NCBI RefSeq assembly: GCF_007679495.1
Contig: NZ_VEGP01000005.1
Location: forward strand, 80,553-144,552
DNA length: 64,000 nucleotides
Source of the DNA: Paenibacillus sp. 32O-W
Lineage (GTDB): Bacteria > Bacillota > Bacilli > Paenibacillales > NBRC-103111
Direction of reading: 5' to 3'
Shown here: piece by piece, positions 55,944 through 64,000 of the stretch
Position numbering within the stretch: position 1 is the stretch's first letter
Layout: each line of letters opens with the position of its first letter
Program-made: the position numbers and the translations under genes
The notes under the pieces: generated by a model
What the model was told of the DNA's origin: nothing
What the model saw: only the letters and a program-made list of their open reading frames with translations
Database searches by the model: none

Positions 55944-56130
55944 CTTCCGAAAAGACGGGCAAAAGTGCATGTCTTTCCGCGAAACGTAACAAATACCCGG
56001 AAAGACGAGCAAAACTGCAGTACAATAACCGGAAAAAGCCGAAGATATGCAAAATAGTTAAATTTACCTGCACATTTGCATGTCTTTGGCTGATTTTAAT
56101 GGAAATCCTCGTAAAGACCTGCACTAATGC
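55944..56130. repeat. cluster of short inverted and direct repeats
   Basis: A motif AAAGACGGGCAAAAGTGCAT-GTCTTT (55954-55979) is followed by AAAGACGAGCAAAACTGCAG (about 56000), then GCACATTTGCATGTCTTT (about 56072) and AAAGACCTGCAC (about 56114). Two units are direct and two are inverted, and the region can form several hairpins. It is the only content seen between ylbJ and coaD (55841-56247). The same motif could recur elsewhere in the genome. Confidence 0.5.
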
Positions 56131-56247
56131 CGGTTCTTGCCTGCCGATAACGATCTGTCGGCTTTCCTCGGCACATCGAGACAAGGATACACAGCCTCTC
56201 AAAGAATCATCGTATTGGTATGAATGATTTCATTCGCCGCAACACTT

Positions 56248-56751
56248 CTAGCGCGTCCCGAATTTCTGCCTCAAGGCCTGCTCCACCACTTCGGGCACGA
56301 GATCGTTTACGGGGCCGTGAAACTGGGCGATTTGCTTGACAATACTCGAGCTTAAGTACGAATACTGGCTGCTGGCCATCATGAAAAATGTTTCGATATC
56401 GGAATTCATCTTCCGGTTAAGAGCAGCCATCTGCAGCTCATACTCAAAATCGGATACTGCCCTCAGGCCTTTGACAATGACTCTGGCGTTGCGCTCGCTC
56501 ATATAATTTATAAGCAAGTCGTCAAAGCTGTCTACTTCCACATTAGGCAGATGTTCGGTCACCTGCTCCAGCAATTGTTTACGTTCCTGAATACTGAACA
56601 ACGGCGTTTTGCTGGAATTTTTCAATACCGCCACAATGACCTTTTCAAAAACCTGCGATGCTCTCTGAATAACGTCCAGATGACCGTAAGTGACGGGATC
56701 GAAGCTTCCCGGACAGACGGCAATCGTATGCTCTTGGTTCAGTTTATTCAT
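56248..56751 (-). CDS. coaD: phosphopantetheine adenylyltransferase
   Basis: CoaD transfers AMP to 4'-phosphopantetheine in coenzyme A synthesis. The 167-residue product has the nucleotidyltransferase motif [19 protein letters not shown] and [13 protein letters not shown], and [13 protein letters not shown] near the end. ATG 56751 is nine bases after GGAG. The start overlaps the end of rsmD by eight bases. Confidence 0.97.
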   Translation of the reverse strand: MNKLNQEHTIAVCPGSFDPVTYGHLDVIQRASQVFEKVIVAVLKNSSKTPLFSIQERKQLLEQVTEHLPNVEVDSFDDLLINYMSERNARVIVKGLRAVSDFEYELQMAALNRKMNSDIETFFMMASSQYSYLSSSIVKQIAQFHGPVNDLVPEVVEQALRQKFGTR

Positions 56752-57349
56752 GCTGGTCAACTCCTTCATTCGTGTGCAAACCGCTCTCCGGGATTTCGCT
56801 TACATATCGATAAACATAAATGGCCGTATCTCCATAGACGGAGTGGCGAACCTGGGACAGGCCTCCGATTCGGGCCTCATAATGCCGGGAGGCATCGCAT
56901 TCGATCAGCACCGTTGCTCCGGGCTTCAGGAGTGCCAGCTCTTCCAGCATCCGCGCAAGCTCGTCCAGCTTCTTCATCCGGTAAGGAGGATCCAGCAGCA
57001 CAAGATCGAAACGCATCTCCCTTTTGGCCAGCGCTTTGAGCGCCCGCGTTGCCTCGTTGCGGTAAATTTCCGCACGGTTGTCCAATCCCGCCGACTGCAC
57101 GTTCTCGCGAATTACGTCAACGCTCTTCTTCTCCAGGTCGACGAAGATCGCCCGGTCCATCCCCCGGCTGAGCGCCTCAATTCCAAGCCCGCCCGTCCCC
57201 GCGAACAAATCCAGTACCTGTCCTCCGTCGAAATAAGGGCCGATCATACTGAATATGGCCTCTTTAACCTTGTCCGCCGTAGGTCTCGTTCCGGTGCCGG
57301 GTACTGCCTTCAGCGGCCTTCCTTTGGCTGTTCCTGAAATGACTCTCAT
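56744..57349 (-). CDS. rsmD: 16S rRNA (guanine-966-N2)-methyltransferase RsmD
   Basis: RsmD methylates G966 of 16S rRNA. The 201-residue protein has [18 protein letters not shown], the AdoMet-binding [17 protein letters not shown] and the catalytic DPPY in [15 protein letters not shown] 57349 follows AGGGGTCAACGG; the frame extends ten codons further. It is coupled to coaD, the common pairing. Confidence 0.96.
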   Translation of the reverse strand: MRVISGTAKGRPLKAVPGTGTRPTADKVKEAIFSMIGPYFDGGQVLDLFAGTGGLGIEALSRGMDRAIFVDLEKKSVDVIRENVQSAGLDNRAEIYRNEATRALKALAKREMRFDLVLLDPPYRMKKLDELARMLEELALLKPGATVLIECDASRHYEARIGGLSQVRHSVYGDTAIYVYRYVSEIPESGLHTNEGVDQHE

Positions 57350-57389
57350 CCGTTGACCCCTTTTTTTTGCGTATGTCATTCGTTGCTAT

Positions 57390-57419
57390 ATTATCACATA
57401 TTGTTGCCGCGTTTTACAA
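57390..57419 (-). promoter_or_regulatory. candidate promoter of rsmD-coaD
   Basis: The minus strand has TTGTAA (57414-57419), an 18-base spacer and GATAAT (57390-57395) with an upstream TG. About 40 bases precede the rsmD start. Further upstream at 57477-57495 is an 8-bp inverted repeat CGACATTA-GAG-TAATGTCG of unknown role. Confidence 0.5.
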
Positions 57420-57557
57420 AAAAATTTTTATCCCGGATGTATATTTTCACGGCAAAGGGTCAATCCTGACAATATCGACATTAGAGTAATGTCGTAGACA
57501 ACCGCGGAGAAGGCTTACGTTTCCCCATAAGCTCTTCGTCCGGTTTCTCCTCTCCCA

Positions 57558-57585
57558 TGAAAAGGGCGTCCCGCAAGGGACGCCC
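57558..57585 (-). terminator. terminator after tatA
   Basis: On the minus strand GGGCGTCCC-TTGC-GGGACGCCC is followed by TTTT. It lies about 50 bases after the tatA stop. On the plus strand the stem is followed by GATTTATTTTT. Confidence 0.85.
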
Positions 57586-57634
57586 GATTTATTTTTGTCG
57601 GGAAAATCAAAAATTATCGAATTCCGGTTAATTC

Positions 57635-57862
57635 TCACTTCGGGTTTGATCCGGTTTTATTTTCGTCTGATTCGAACTGCTTAATTTCGTGAGCTGACGG
57701 TTCGTCTGCGTTAGTCGTATGGTTATTCATGCCGTCTTTAAATTCCTTTAAGGTTCTGCCCAATGCGCGTCCTAGATCAGGAAGTTTTTTCGGACCGAAT
57801 AACAATAACGCAACGACCAAAATCAATAATAAATGACCCGGGGTTAAAATATTACGCACCAT
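57635..57862 (-). CDS. tatA: twin-arginine translocase subunit TatA
   Basis: TatA/E subunits form the variable Tat pore. The 75-residue protein has one N-terminal membrane helix ([22 protein letters not shown]) with the FGPKKLP hinge, an amphipathic helix ([14 protein letters not shown]) and an acidic tail. Start ATG 57862; GAAGGGC lies about ten bases upstream and the frame opens six codons earlier. It is alone; tatC is not in this window. Confidence 0.95.
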   Translation of the reverse strand: MVRNILTPGHLLLILVVALLLFGPKKLPDLGRALGRTLKEFKDGMNNHTTNADEPSAHEIKQFESDENKTGSNPK

Positions 57863-58046
57863 AAAATCATCGCCCTTCATTCTGAATAGATTCCTCTTGC
57901 GTTACTATTTGAAATCAAGTCAACGGATACAAAGATTTTTGCAACTTCTAAGTAGGTTATTTATTTTTCTGAATGAATCGTCAAGTTAGAAGCCGGTGCT
58001 TTCATTTTAGACGCTCCGTTATCTGCTTTTCACAACTACACGATTC

Positions 58047-58247
58047 TTAAATTGCATGGCGATTCACCGATTGGATAGCCAGTATGTTTTCTTGACGGAA
58101 CACCCTCGGCCCCTGCTGCTCCAGGCAGTAAGCCCGGACAATTTGACCATCCACGGACTTAATCTTTACTCTGCGCTTCGTAAATCGACTGTGACGATCA
58201 AGGTAAATCATCTCGATTGTTTGCCCCACATACTTCCTGATATCCAC
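58047..58247 (-). CDS. small hypothetical protein, WYL-like pattern
   Basis: The 66-residue basic product (MDIRKYVGQTIEMIYLDRHS) starts at GTG 58247, nine bases after GGAGG. The sequence IYLDRHSRFTKRRVKIKSVDG...VRAYCLEQQGPRVFRQENILAI has the spacing of a small SH3-like WYL module that senses nucleic acids or ligands, but it is far too short for a full WYL regulator. Paired with the next gene. This resemblance is pattern-based only. Confidence 0.7.
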   Translation of the reverse strand: MDIRKYVGQTIEMIYLDRHSRFTKRRVKIKSVDGQIVRAYCLEQQGPRVFRQENILAIQSVNRHAI

Positions 58248-58307
58248 AATCGCTCGCCTCCAAACAAGAACATTTGTTTGTATTATATGCGAACGTAAGT
58301 TTTATAT

Positions 58308-58676
58308 TCAAGTGGTAAAAAAGAGCAAAGATTGATTCCGGACTGCGGGTCTTTCCATAACCATCCCCGCTTCGATTACATGCTCCAGCATAATCGTTTC
58401 GTAACCTTCAGAGGTCTTCACTACAGCACGTTCAGGAGCCAAGCTATAAATTCCGCCGGCCACTCGCCTTATTCCGCCCGATTCTTGTATCAGCAATCGT
58501 ATCGGTGCCTTGTGCTCCATGGAAAACCGGACAAGATCACGAATCAGGCAGCTTGCCCCATCTTCTCCCGATAGAGCCGGCTTCCCCGTGCATGGCTCCG
58601 CCTCTTCCTCTTCCGGCAGCGTCAGCGTCATCGATCTGTACCATAAATGGAAGTCTGTTCGCCTGGCATTATTCAC
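58308..58676 (-). CDS. hypothetical protein, YolD-like pattern
   Basis: The product is 122 residues from GTG 58676 (AGGTG upstream), or less if it begins at an internal ATG. The Glu-rich LPEEEEAEP segment followed by a beta-rich IRLLIQESGGIRRVAGGIYSLAP...TIMLEHVIEAG recalls YolD-like domains, which accompany Y-family polymerases. The match is weak and no polymerase gene is near. About 60 bases precede the WYL-like gene. The start is uncertain. Confidence 0.55.
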   Translation of the reverse strand: MNNARRTDFHLWYRSMTLTLPEEEEAEPCTGKPALSGEDGASCLIRDLVRFSMEHKAPIRLLIQESGGIRRVAGGIYSLAPERAVVKTSEGYETIMLEHVIEAGMVMERPAVRNQSLLFFTT

Positions 58677-58822
58677 GCTGCTGCACCTGCCTTCCCTTCT
58701 TCTTCTCCGCCCATCAACAGAACGTACGTTCTTATTATAGTTTACCGGGTACCATTAAGCAAGAAAAATCGGGAAAGCAAAATACTGTTTTCAGGATGCC
58801 TATTAATGACTATTAAGAGAAG

Positions 58823-59209
58823 CTACGGCAAGAAAAAACTGATCACAAGCGTCAGCAGCACAAAACTGGTCAACAGCACATACAAATAGTCCTTTTCCGC
58901 CAGAAAGACAAACAATGAAATCGCCACCCGCAATACCGGAGTCAGAATGAGCAGAAACAAACCCGCCATCATTAAGGCGAAAGGCTTCAAAGCCGCTACC
59001 CCCGTCACGATATCGAATAAAGCGGTCGGGTAAGCTCCCTCCGGATAGCCGCTGTCTCCCCTCATGATAAAATAGATCAAGCCGGCCAGAATAACGGCTC
59101 CGCTAATCGCCACCCCCGCCCTCAGCCAACGGCTGACGGCCAGCTCCACCTCCGCCGCGCGATCCCTTGTCTGCGGCTTTCCAGCCATTTGCCCCTGCTT
59201 CTCAGTCAT
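58823..59209 (-). CDS. DUF1634 membrane protein
   Basis: The 128-residue product has three transmembrane segments (about 32-50, 72-93, 105-127) of the DUF1634 type. Members are regularly next to TSUP exporters and are thought to be accessory subunits. ATG overlaps the TSUP stop by four bases and has GGGGGG upstream. Confidence 0.88.
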   Translation of the reverse strand: MTEKQGQMAGKPQTRDRAAEVELAVSRWLRAGVAISGAVILAGLIYFIMRGDSGYPEGAYPTALFDIVTGVAALKPFALMMAGLFLLILTPVLRVAISLFVFLAEKDYLYVLLTSFVLLTLVISFFLP

Positions 59210-60045
59210 AACTGTCCCCCCACTCCCTGCACAATCATCTGTATGGCCACATAAGCGAGAATCGGAATGAACAATTTGCGGATGGTCTTGCTTTTCAGCT
59301 TCTGCATCACCTTGGTGCCGATCATCGCTCCCATTAGAACCCCCAGGGCAACAGGCGCGGAAATAACGGGATCGATATCCCCCCGGAAGAAAAATACGCC
59401 GGCGCTCGCCGCTCCCGTAACCCCCATCATGAAGTTGCTCGTCGCACTGGATACCTTCAACGGCAGCTTCATGAATACGTCCATGGCCATCACCTTGAAG
59501 CTTCCGCTGCCGATGCCCAGCAGTCCGGAGATCACACCGGCGCCGTACATAACGCCAAACCCTCCGTAGACGTTGCCTACATTGTACGGAACGGTCTGCT
59601 GCAGAGCTTTGTCGTAGTATTCTCCCTGCAGCTTCAATTTCCCGGCCATGGGATGAAGCGGGACTTCCGCCGGCAGCTCGTCTTTTGTTTTCTTGATCAT
59701 GGCCAGGACGGAATACAATAGAATCAGTCCAAAAATGATATACAAAATACCGGGCGCCATCAGCCCGCCGATAAATGCTCCCGTTATCGCTCCGATCGTT
59801 GTCGCTACTTCCAAGAACATTCCGACTCTCACATTTGTTATGCGGTCTCGAATATACGCAATGGCCGATCCGCTGGAGGTCGCAATGACGGATATGATGC
59901 TCGCGCCAATCGCATGCTTGATATCCACGCCGAAAAGCAGGGTCAGCGCAGGGGTAACGATAATTCCGCCACCCAAACCCAGCACCGCCCCCACCAACCC
60001 GGCCAGCACGGATATCCCCAAAATCTGAATCGCTATTAAAGCCAC
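59206..60045 (-). CDS. TSUP/TauE-SafE family membrane permease
   Basis: TSUP proteins move sulfite, sulfoacetate, thiosulfate or other anions. From GTG 60045, six bases after GGGAGGGGAG, the product is 279 residues with about eight membrane helices and two copies of the family motif, LGLGGGIIVTPALTLLFGVD and LLGIGSGSFKVMAMD. The frame runs 39 codons further, but with no ribosome site. It is divergent from an Lrp/AsnC regulator at 60243. Substrate unknown. Confidence 0.9.
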   Translation of the reverse strand: MALIAIQILGISVLAGLVGAVLGLGGGIIVTPALTLLFGVDIKHAIGASIISVIATSSGSAIAYIRDRITNVRVGMFLEVATTIGAITGAFIGGLMAPGILYIIFGLILLYSVLAMIKKTKDELPAEVPLHPMAGKLKLQGEYYDKALQQTVPYNVGNVYGGFGVMYGAGVISGLLGIGSGSFKVMAMDVFMKLPLKVSSATSNFMMGVTGAASAGVFFFRGDIDPVISAPVALGVLMGAMIGTKVMQKLKSKTIRKLFIPILAYVAIQMIVQGVGGQL

Positions 60046-60242
60046 ATTCTCCCCTCCCGAAACAAAGCTGTGGATACCCATATGTATATCATATACTTTA
60101 CATTCGATCAATATATTAAAAATAAATTTTACAATGTAAATAAAAATAGGCGATCTAAACACCTTAAACTAAAGGCAAATAGCCATTCCTTCAGCACAAA
60201 ATGTTATAATAAAAGCTAAATTCAACCTTAAGGAATGATGAT

Positions 60243-60698
60243 ATGCAATTTAAAAACCTGGATAAAACCGATACCCTGATCTTGAAATATTTATCGGAAA
60301 ACGGGCGCTTGAGCAACGCGGAGCTGGGGCGTCTCGTGAACCTGACCCGCGCGGCCGTTCGGGAGCGGATCAACGAATTAATCAACGATGGGGTCATTGA
60401 CCGTTTTACGATCATCGTTAATCCTCTTAAAGCGGGGAAAATGCTGTCCATGTTCTTTAATATTGAAGTGGAATGGCCCAAGCTGCAGCAGGTGGCCGAT
60501 GAATTGATCGCTGCGGAAGAAATTACGAACGTGTATCAGATGAGCGGCAAACCTCACCTGCATGTTCATGCCCTGCTGGACAATCCTGAACACGCGGAAC
60601 AATATCTCAAGAAGCTGCAGGCGATTGAAGGCATCGTGGATGTTCAGAGCGAGGTTCTGATCGCACGGTATAAAGAGCGGGGAGGCCTGCTGATTTAA
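60243..60698 (+). CDS. Lrp/AsnC-family transcription regulator
   Basis: The 151-residue product has an N-terminal helix-turn-helix (LDKTDTLILKYLSENGRLSN..LGRLVNLTRAAVRERI) and a C-terminal ligand-binding RAM-like domain (EEITNVYQMSGKPHLHVHALL). It is divergent from the TSUP-DUF1634 operon, and the AT-rich intergenic space (60046-60242) is a likely binding region. An amino acid or sulfur compound effector would be plausible but is not shown. Confidence 0.92.
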   Translation: MQFKNLDKTDTLILKYLSENGRLSNAELGRLVNLTRAAVRERINELINDGVIDRFTIIVNPLKAGKMLSMFFNIEVEWPKLQQVADELIAAEEITNVYQMSGKPHLHVHALLDNPEHAEQYLKKLQAIEGIVDVQSEVLIARYKERGGLLI

Positions 60699-60720
60699 AT
60701 TGATCGGTCTGACAATAAAG

Positions 60721-60774
60721 AACGGCCGCCGTATTTCCGTCGAGATTATCTCTGTCGACGATACGGCGGCCGTT
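60721..60774. terminator. bidirectional terminator between convergent genes
   Basis: A long near-perfect stem AACGGCCGCCGTAT/ATACGGCGGCCGTT with an inner CGTCGA/TCGACG helix lies between the Lrp regulator and the YhgE gene. Short T-runs flank both sides. Confidence 0.8.
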
Positions 60775-60780
60775 TATCCG

Positions 60781-63700
60781 TTATAGAATCAGCTTGCTTT
60801 CTTTGGCTTTCTCCAAAAATTTGTCGCTCGATTTGTTAAATGTTTTCTTCAGGGCGACGCCCATTAGAAATGCGATTCCTACATAAATGAATAGAATAAG
60901 CGCATGCTTCCCGGCGACGCTCCACAACAATCCGCCCACCGCCTCCCGCATTATGGTGATTGCATGCGTGAAGGGCAGGAACGGATGAATTTTCTGGAAA
61001 AATTCCGGTGCCATCTGGATTGGGAATGTTCCCCCGGAACCGGACAGTTGAAGCACCAGCAGAATGATCGACAAAGCTTTGCCCACATTGCCGAATACGG
61101 AAACAAGCGTATAGACGATCATTACGAATACTGCGCTAATCAACAGCCCGAACAATACAAACCAGACCTTGTCGACTACATAGGTTTTCAGCAGGAAGAT
61201 ATCCCCCAGCGTAACGATAAGCGACTGCCCCAGCCCCAATGTCAGGAAGGTGAAGAAACGGCCGAAATAAACCTCGTAGCTCTTATAGTCCTGCTTGTTC
61301 TCCACATCGGCCCTTAACAGCGAGACGAGCAGCAGAGCGCCGACCCATAATGACAAGGTAGTGAAAAACGGTGACATGGCCGAACCATAGTTAGGAATCG
61401 GGAACAGCTTGTGCTCCTCAAGCTTAATCGGATGGGAGAAGAAGTCGCTTTCCTTCTCGGCATCCAGGCTTAACAGGTCCATGATCTGATCGAGTGTCCC
61501 GTTCTTCTCAAAGTCGCGGATACGGTCGGCAATCTCCTTCAGCTTGGTTTGGGCAGCGGGAAATTTATCGCGAATTTGAGCAATTTCCTTCTGCCCCAAT
61601 TCGACTCCCTCACCGGCCTTCAACAGAAGATTCTCAATATCCGGCAGAGCCTCATTGGCTTCGTGAATAACGTTGTTGGCCTTGCGCACCGTTTGCTGTG
61701 CGGCCGCAGACGCCTCATCGAAAGCCGGAGCGAGCTTGGTCTCGTACAGCTCCACCAGCTCTCCGACCGATTGATCGATTTGCTTGGACAGCTCGTTGAC
61801 ACGTTGAACGAGCTCTGCTGCAGGCTCTCCGCCTTCCTCTACCGCCTCATAAGCCTTGGCCAGCACTTCCTTCAATGTTTGAAGGCGCCCTTGTATGGCT
61901 TCCAGCCGTTCTGCGGCATCGCGCAGCGCTCCATCCTTCACGGCTGTCTGGGCTTGATCCAACGCACCGATCAGACGGCCTATAGCAGCCTGGCCGCGAT
62001 CGATTCGGGCCATCCCTTCCAGCAGCTTCGTTCTCACCTTGCCGGTATCTATAGACAGAATCTTGTCCGTCAGGGTGACGGTCTTCCGCGCTGCTTCCTG
62101 CAGCTTATCCATCTCCGCCCTTACTTGCTTGTCAAGCTCCGCCGCTCGGTTCAACGCCTCCTGCAATGCCGGAATGACAACGGGGTCGTAGGCTTGAATA
62201 ACCTCCCCAAGCAGGCGATCCGTCTCCTTGAGCAGCCCCGTGATATCCTCAAGCAGCTCCTTCGCAGGCTGCTGTCCGTTCTCGATCAATTGCAGCGCTT
62301 GATCCAGTCTTTCCTTCGTATTCTCCAGACGCTTCTGGACTTCCTTAAGCACCGTAACGGGATGCTGCAGAAGGTCTTTGCCCGTCAATGCGTCAAGCCG
62401 CTCCAGCCCGTTGATTAATCGCCCTGTTACCGTATGGCCGGCATCGACCCATGAGGTGACCTTCTCCAAATCTTGTTTGGCACGTTCGGCATCGAACGGC
62501 ATGTCCAGCAGCTTCTCCACCGCCTGCTCGCCCGCCTGAACCTTCCCCTGCAGTTGAGTAAGCCCTTCTTTAAGCTTCGGCGCTCCCTGCTTCGCCTTCT
62601 CGACAGCTTCCTGCAGAGCGGGAAGAATTTGATTGTCGTGAAGCTGAATAAGCTGGCCGATCAGACGATCTGCTTCCCCGGCAAGGTCATGGATTCGTTG
62701 AATCAGCTCCCGTGCCGGTTCTTCTCCCTGATTAAGCACACGGACTGCGGCAGCCATGGCATTCTTTAATTGCCCCAGCCGGTCATGGGCCGTGATCAGC
62801 GCCTGGATAGCCTCCTGCAGCTTTCCTTCCTCCGTCACCAGAGTATCGATCGATTTCAACACATCCGTCAGCCTTTCCAACCCTGCCGAACCTTTATCGA
62901 TAAGCTCCATGGCCTGCCCTAATCCGCTTAATAGGGTATCCGCGTTGATATCCGAAGCGATCAGCACATCTGTCAGCTCGCCCGTCATCCGGGCAACCTC
63001 CTGAAGCGTCTGCAGATCGGCCTGAATAGCCGGAGCATATCCCCTTATGACACTGTCCCCTTCGTAAAGCAATTGCTCGAATTGCTGGCCCAGCGTCTCG
63101 GCATGCTGCCCTATCTCCTTAACTTTGCCCAGCCCTTCATCCACCTTGCCCACGATAAGCTCGGCCTTGTCCAGGTCCGTCTGTGCAAGCTGGATCATCC
63201 GCTCGATTTCCGGCAAATCGGCCTCGAGCTGGAAGACCAGCTTCTTCATCCGCTCCATGGCAGGAAGATTTTGTTCGATTTCTATACCCATCTCGTTAAA
63301 GGCTTTGAATATCGCGCCATTGGCCACCTTGACGAAGTGGCTGCTGACGTTCTCGACAATGCCGGATGCGCCGGCCGATGTCACCTTAGGCGCAATGGCA
63401 TTTATTTTTTCATTAATAAAATAATCCAATTCCGGCTTCTCCGGGTTGCTCGTCAAGACGGATGTAATCTTCTCCGAGAAATCTTCCGGGATGACGATTC
63501 CGGCATAGTAATCGCCTTGCTCCACCCCGCGCAGCGCCTCTTGCTCGTCTACGAATACCCAGCCCAGCTTATCATTTTCCTCCAGCGATTTAATAATTTC
63601 ATCGCCAACCCGCAGTTCCTTGCCTTCCAATGTCGTCCCGCGGTCCATATTGGAAACGGCAATGGGGACGTCCTTCGTATTGGAGTAAGGGTCCCACGAG

Positions 63701-63825
63701 GAAATAATGTTAAACCAGGCGTACAGTGACGGTAAAAAGACAACAGCAGCTATGACGATCAAAGCTGCCGGATTCCTTGCTATATTTCTTAAATCTGTAC
63801 CGAAAATTTTCAAAATGTTTTTCAT
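60781..63825 (-). CDS. YhgE/Pip-family membrane protein with long periodic coiled-coil
   Basis: Members are export- or phage-infection-linked membrane proteins. From ATG 63825 (about ten bases after GGGAG) the product is 1014 residues. Numbers below count from the longer frame, three codons upstream. One TM is near residues 23-45, then an extracytoplasmic domain, then five to six TMs after about 820. Between about 268 and 715 are three full degenerate repeats of about 140-150 residues and a partial fourth, each with (E/Q)(N/E)GxxPAxEL and a PALQEA helix. Related YhgE proteins have long helical arms; this one shows internal duplication. Confidence 0.9.
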   Translation of the reverse strand: MKNILKIFGTDLRNIARNPAALIVIAAVVFLPSLYAWFNIISSWDPYSNTKDVPIAVSNMDRGTTLEGKELRVGDEIIKSLEENDKLGWVFVDEQEALRGVEQGDYYAGIVIPEDFSEKITSVLTSNPEKPELDYFINEKINAIAPKVTSAGASGIVENVSSHFVKVANGAIFKAFNEMGIEIEQNLPAMERMKKLVFQLEADLPEIERMIQLAQTDLDKAELIVGKVDEGLGKVKEIGQHAETLGQQFEQLLYEGDSVIRGYAPAIQADLQTLQEVARMTGELTDVLIASDINADTLLSGLGQAMELIDKGSAGLERLTDVLKSIDTLVTEEGKLQEAIQALITAHDRLGQLKNAMAAAVRVLNQGEEPARELIQRIHDLAGEADRLIGQLIQLHDNQILPALQEAVEKAKQGAPKLKEGLTQLQGKVQAGEQAVEKLLDMPFDAERAKQDLEKVTSWVDAGHTVTGRLINGLERLDALTGKDLLQHPVTVLKEVQKRLENTKERLDQALQLIENGQQPAKELLEDITGLLKETDRLLGEVIQAYDPVVIPALQEALNRAAELDKQVRAEMDKLQEAARKTVTLTDKILSIDTGKVRTKLLEGMARIDRGQAAIGRLIGALDQAQTAVKDGALRDAAERLEAIQGRLQTLKEVLAKAYEAVEEGGEPAAELVQRVNELSKQIDQSVGELVELYETKLAPAFDEASAAAQQTVRKANNVIHEANEALPDIENLLLKAGEGVELGQKEIAQIRDKFPAAQTKLKEIADRIRDFEKNGTLDQIMDLLSLDAEKESDFFSHPIKLEEHKLFPIPNYGSAMSPFFTTLSLWVGALLLVSLLRADVENKQDYKSYEVYFGRFFTFLTLGLGQSLIVTLGDIFLLKTYVVDKVWFVLFGLLISAVFVMIVYTLVSVFGNVGKALSIILLVLQLSGSGGTFPIQMAPEFFQKIHPFLPFTHAITIMREAVGGLLWSVAGKHALILFIYVGIAFLMGVALKKTFNKSSDKFLEKAKESKLIL

Positions 63826-63924
63826 ATTGTCCAATCTCCCATTTTTCTCTCTCTATTGGCCGTACAATGCTCCGTCTCTCCATCCGCGAAGTTCATACGA
63901 GCCGAGTCTCCCGTCTGTTGATCA

Positions 63925-64000
63925 GTGAACTACCCACCACTTAAAACCTTACGGTTTTTGAAGTGGAGGCTTCTCGACTTATCGTTGCTTTTAGTAGCCA
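63925..64000 (-). mobile_element. right end of an IS200/IS605-type element with TnpB omegaRNA hairpin
   Basis: On the minus strand a stem CCACTTC..AAACCG-TAA-GGTTTT-AAGTGG (63937-63966) is followed by GTGGGTAGTTCAC. This is the signature 3' end of IS605-family elements that carry tnpB, where the hairpin region is part of the omegaRNA (reRNA) scaffold and the flanking DNA just past GTTCAC supplies the guide. The tnpB gene would be on the minus strand to the right of the window. The rest of the element is outside and was not seen. Confidence 0.75.

Noticed and set aside
1..64000. CRISPR arrays, tRNA and rRNA genes
   Set aside because: Looked for regularly spaced repeats and cloverleaf or rRNA core sequences in the intergenic gaps; none seen. 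The palindromic repeats are not regularly spaced.

Overview
The window reads as a chromosomal core region of a spore-forming Firmicute, most like Paenibacillaceae. Three things point there. Gene order follows the Bacillus subtilis smc-ftsY-ffh-rpsP-rimM-trmD-rplS-rbgA-rnhB-sucCD-dprA-topA-trmFO-codV-clpQY-codY-flgB block. fabH and fabF are built into the plsX-fabD-fabG-acpP cluster, a Paenibacillus-type arrangement. The sporulation gene ylbJ is present. Base composition looks near 50 % GC by eye. No rRNA, tRNA or CRISPR was seen. Most genes are on the minus strand, so each operon reads from high to low coordinates.

Layout: 1-6.25 kb is the start of the fla/che operon (flgB, flgC, fliE, fliF, fliG, fliH, fliI, partial fliJ). 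6.5-10.2 kb is codV/xerC-clpQ-clpY-codY. 10.3-17.2 kb is trmFO, topA, dprA and sucCD. 17.6-24.3 kb mixes a small zinc-ribbon gene, comM/yifB, two unassigned small proteins, yraN, an FlhB-like small protein and a FliK-like Ala/Pro-rich protein. 24.7-27.9 kb is rnhB, rbgA, lepB and rplS. 28.2-31.2 kb is a three-gene sugar-type ABC importer without an ATPase, inserted between rplS and trmD. 31.7-35.4 kb is trmD, rimM, khpA, rpsP, ffh and ylxM. 35.7-38.6 kb is accessory cell-envelope genes. 38.9-51.8 kb is ftsY, smc, rnc, the fatty-acid/phospholipid cluster under FapR, rpmF and yceD. 52.1-57.9 kb is tmcAL, ylbL, ylbJ, coaD, rsmD and tatA. 58-64 kb is small hypotheticals, a TSUP exporter with a DUF1634 partner and a divergent Lrp-type regulator, a YhgE/Pip protein with long internal repeats, and the right end of an IS200/IS605 element with a TnpB-type omegaRNA hairpin at the edge.

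Most of the window is housekeeping. The less ordinary signals lie between genes. A modular family of imperfect palindromes recurs downstream of rnhB, rbgA, rplS, ftsY and yceD, with stem changes that keep pairing, and one copy supplies the yceD stop codon. Divergent yceD and tmcAL promoters share one -35 box. tmcAL appears to start at CTG. FapR-type operators lie at fapR and possibly acpP. The IS605 right end sits at the right edge.

All reading was by eye from the sequence. Family assignments rest on remembered motifs and synteny, and no database search was run. CDS starts were moved from the longest frame to the start with a Shine-Dalgarno sequence where one was clear.
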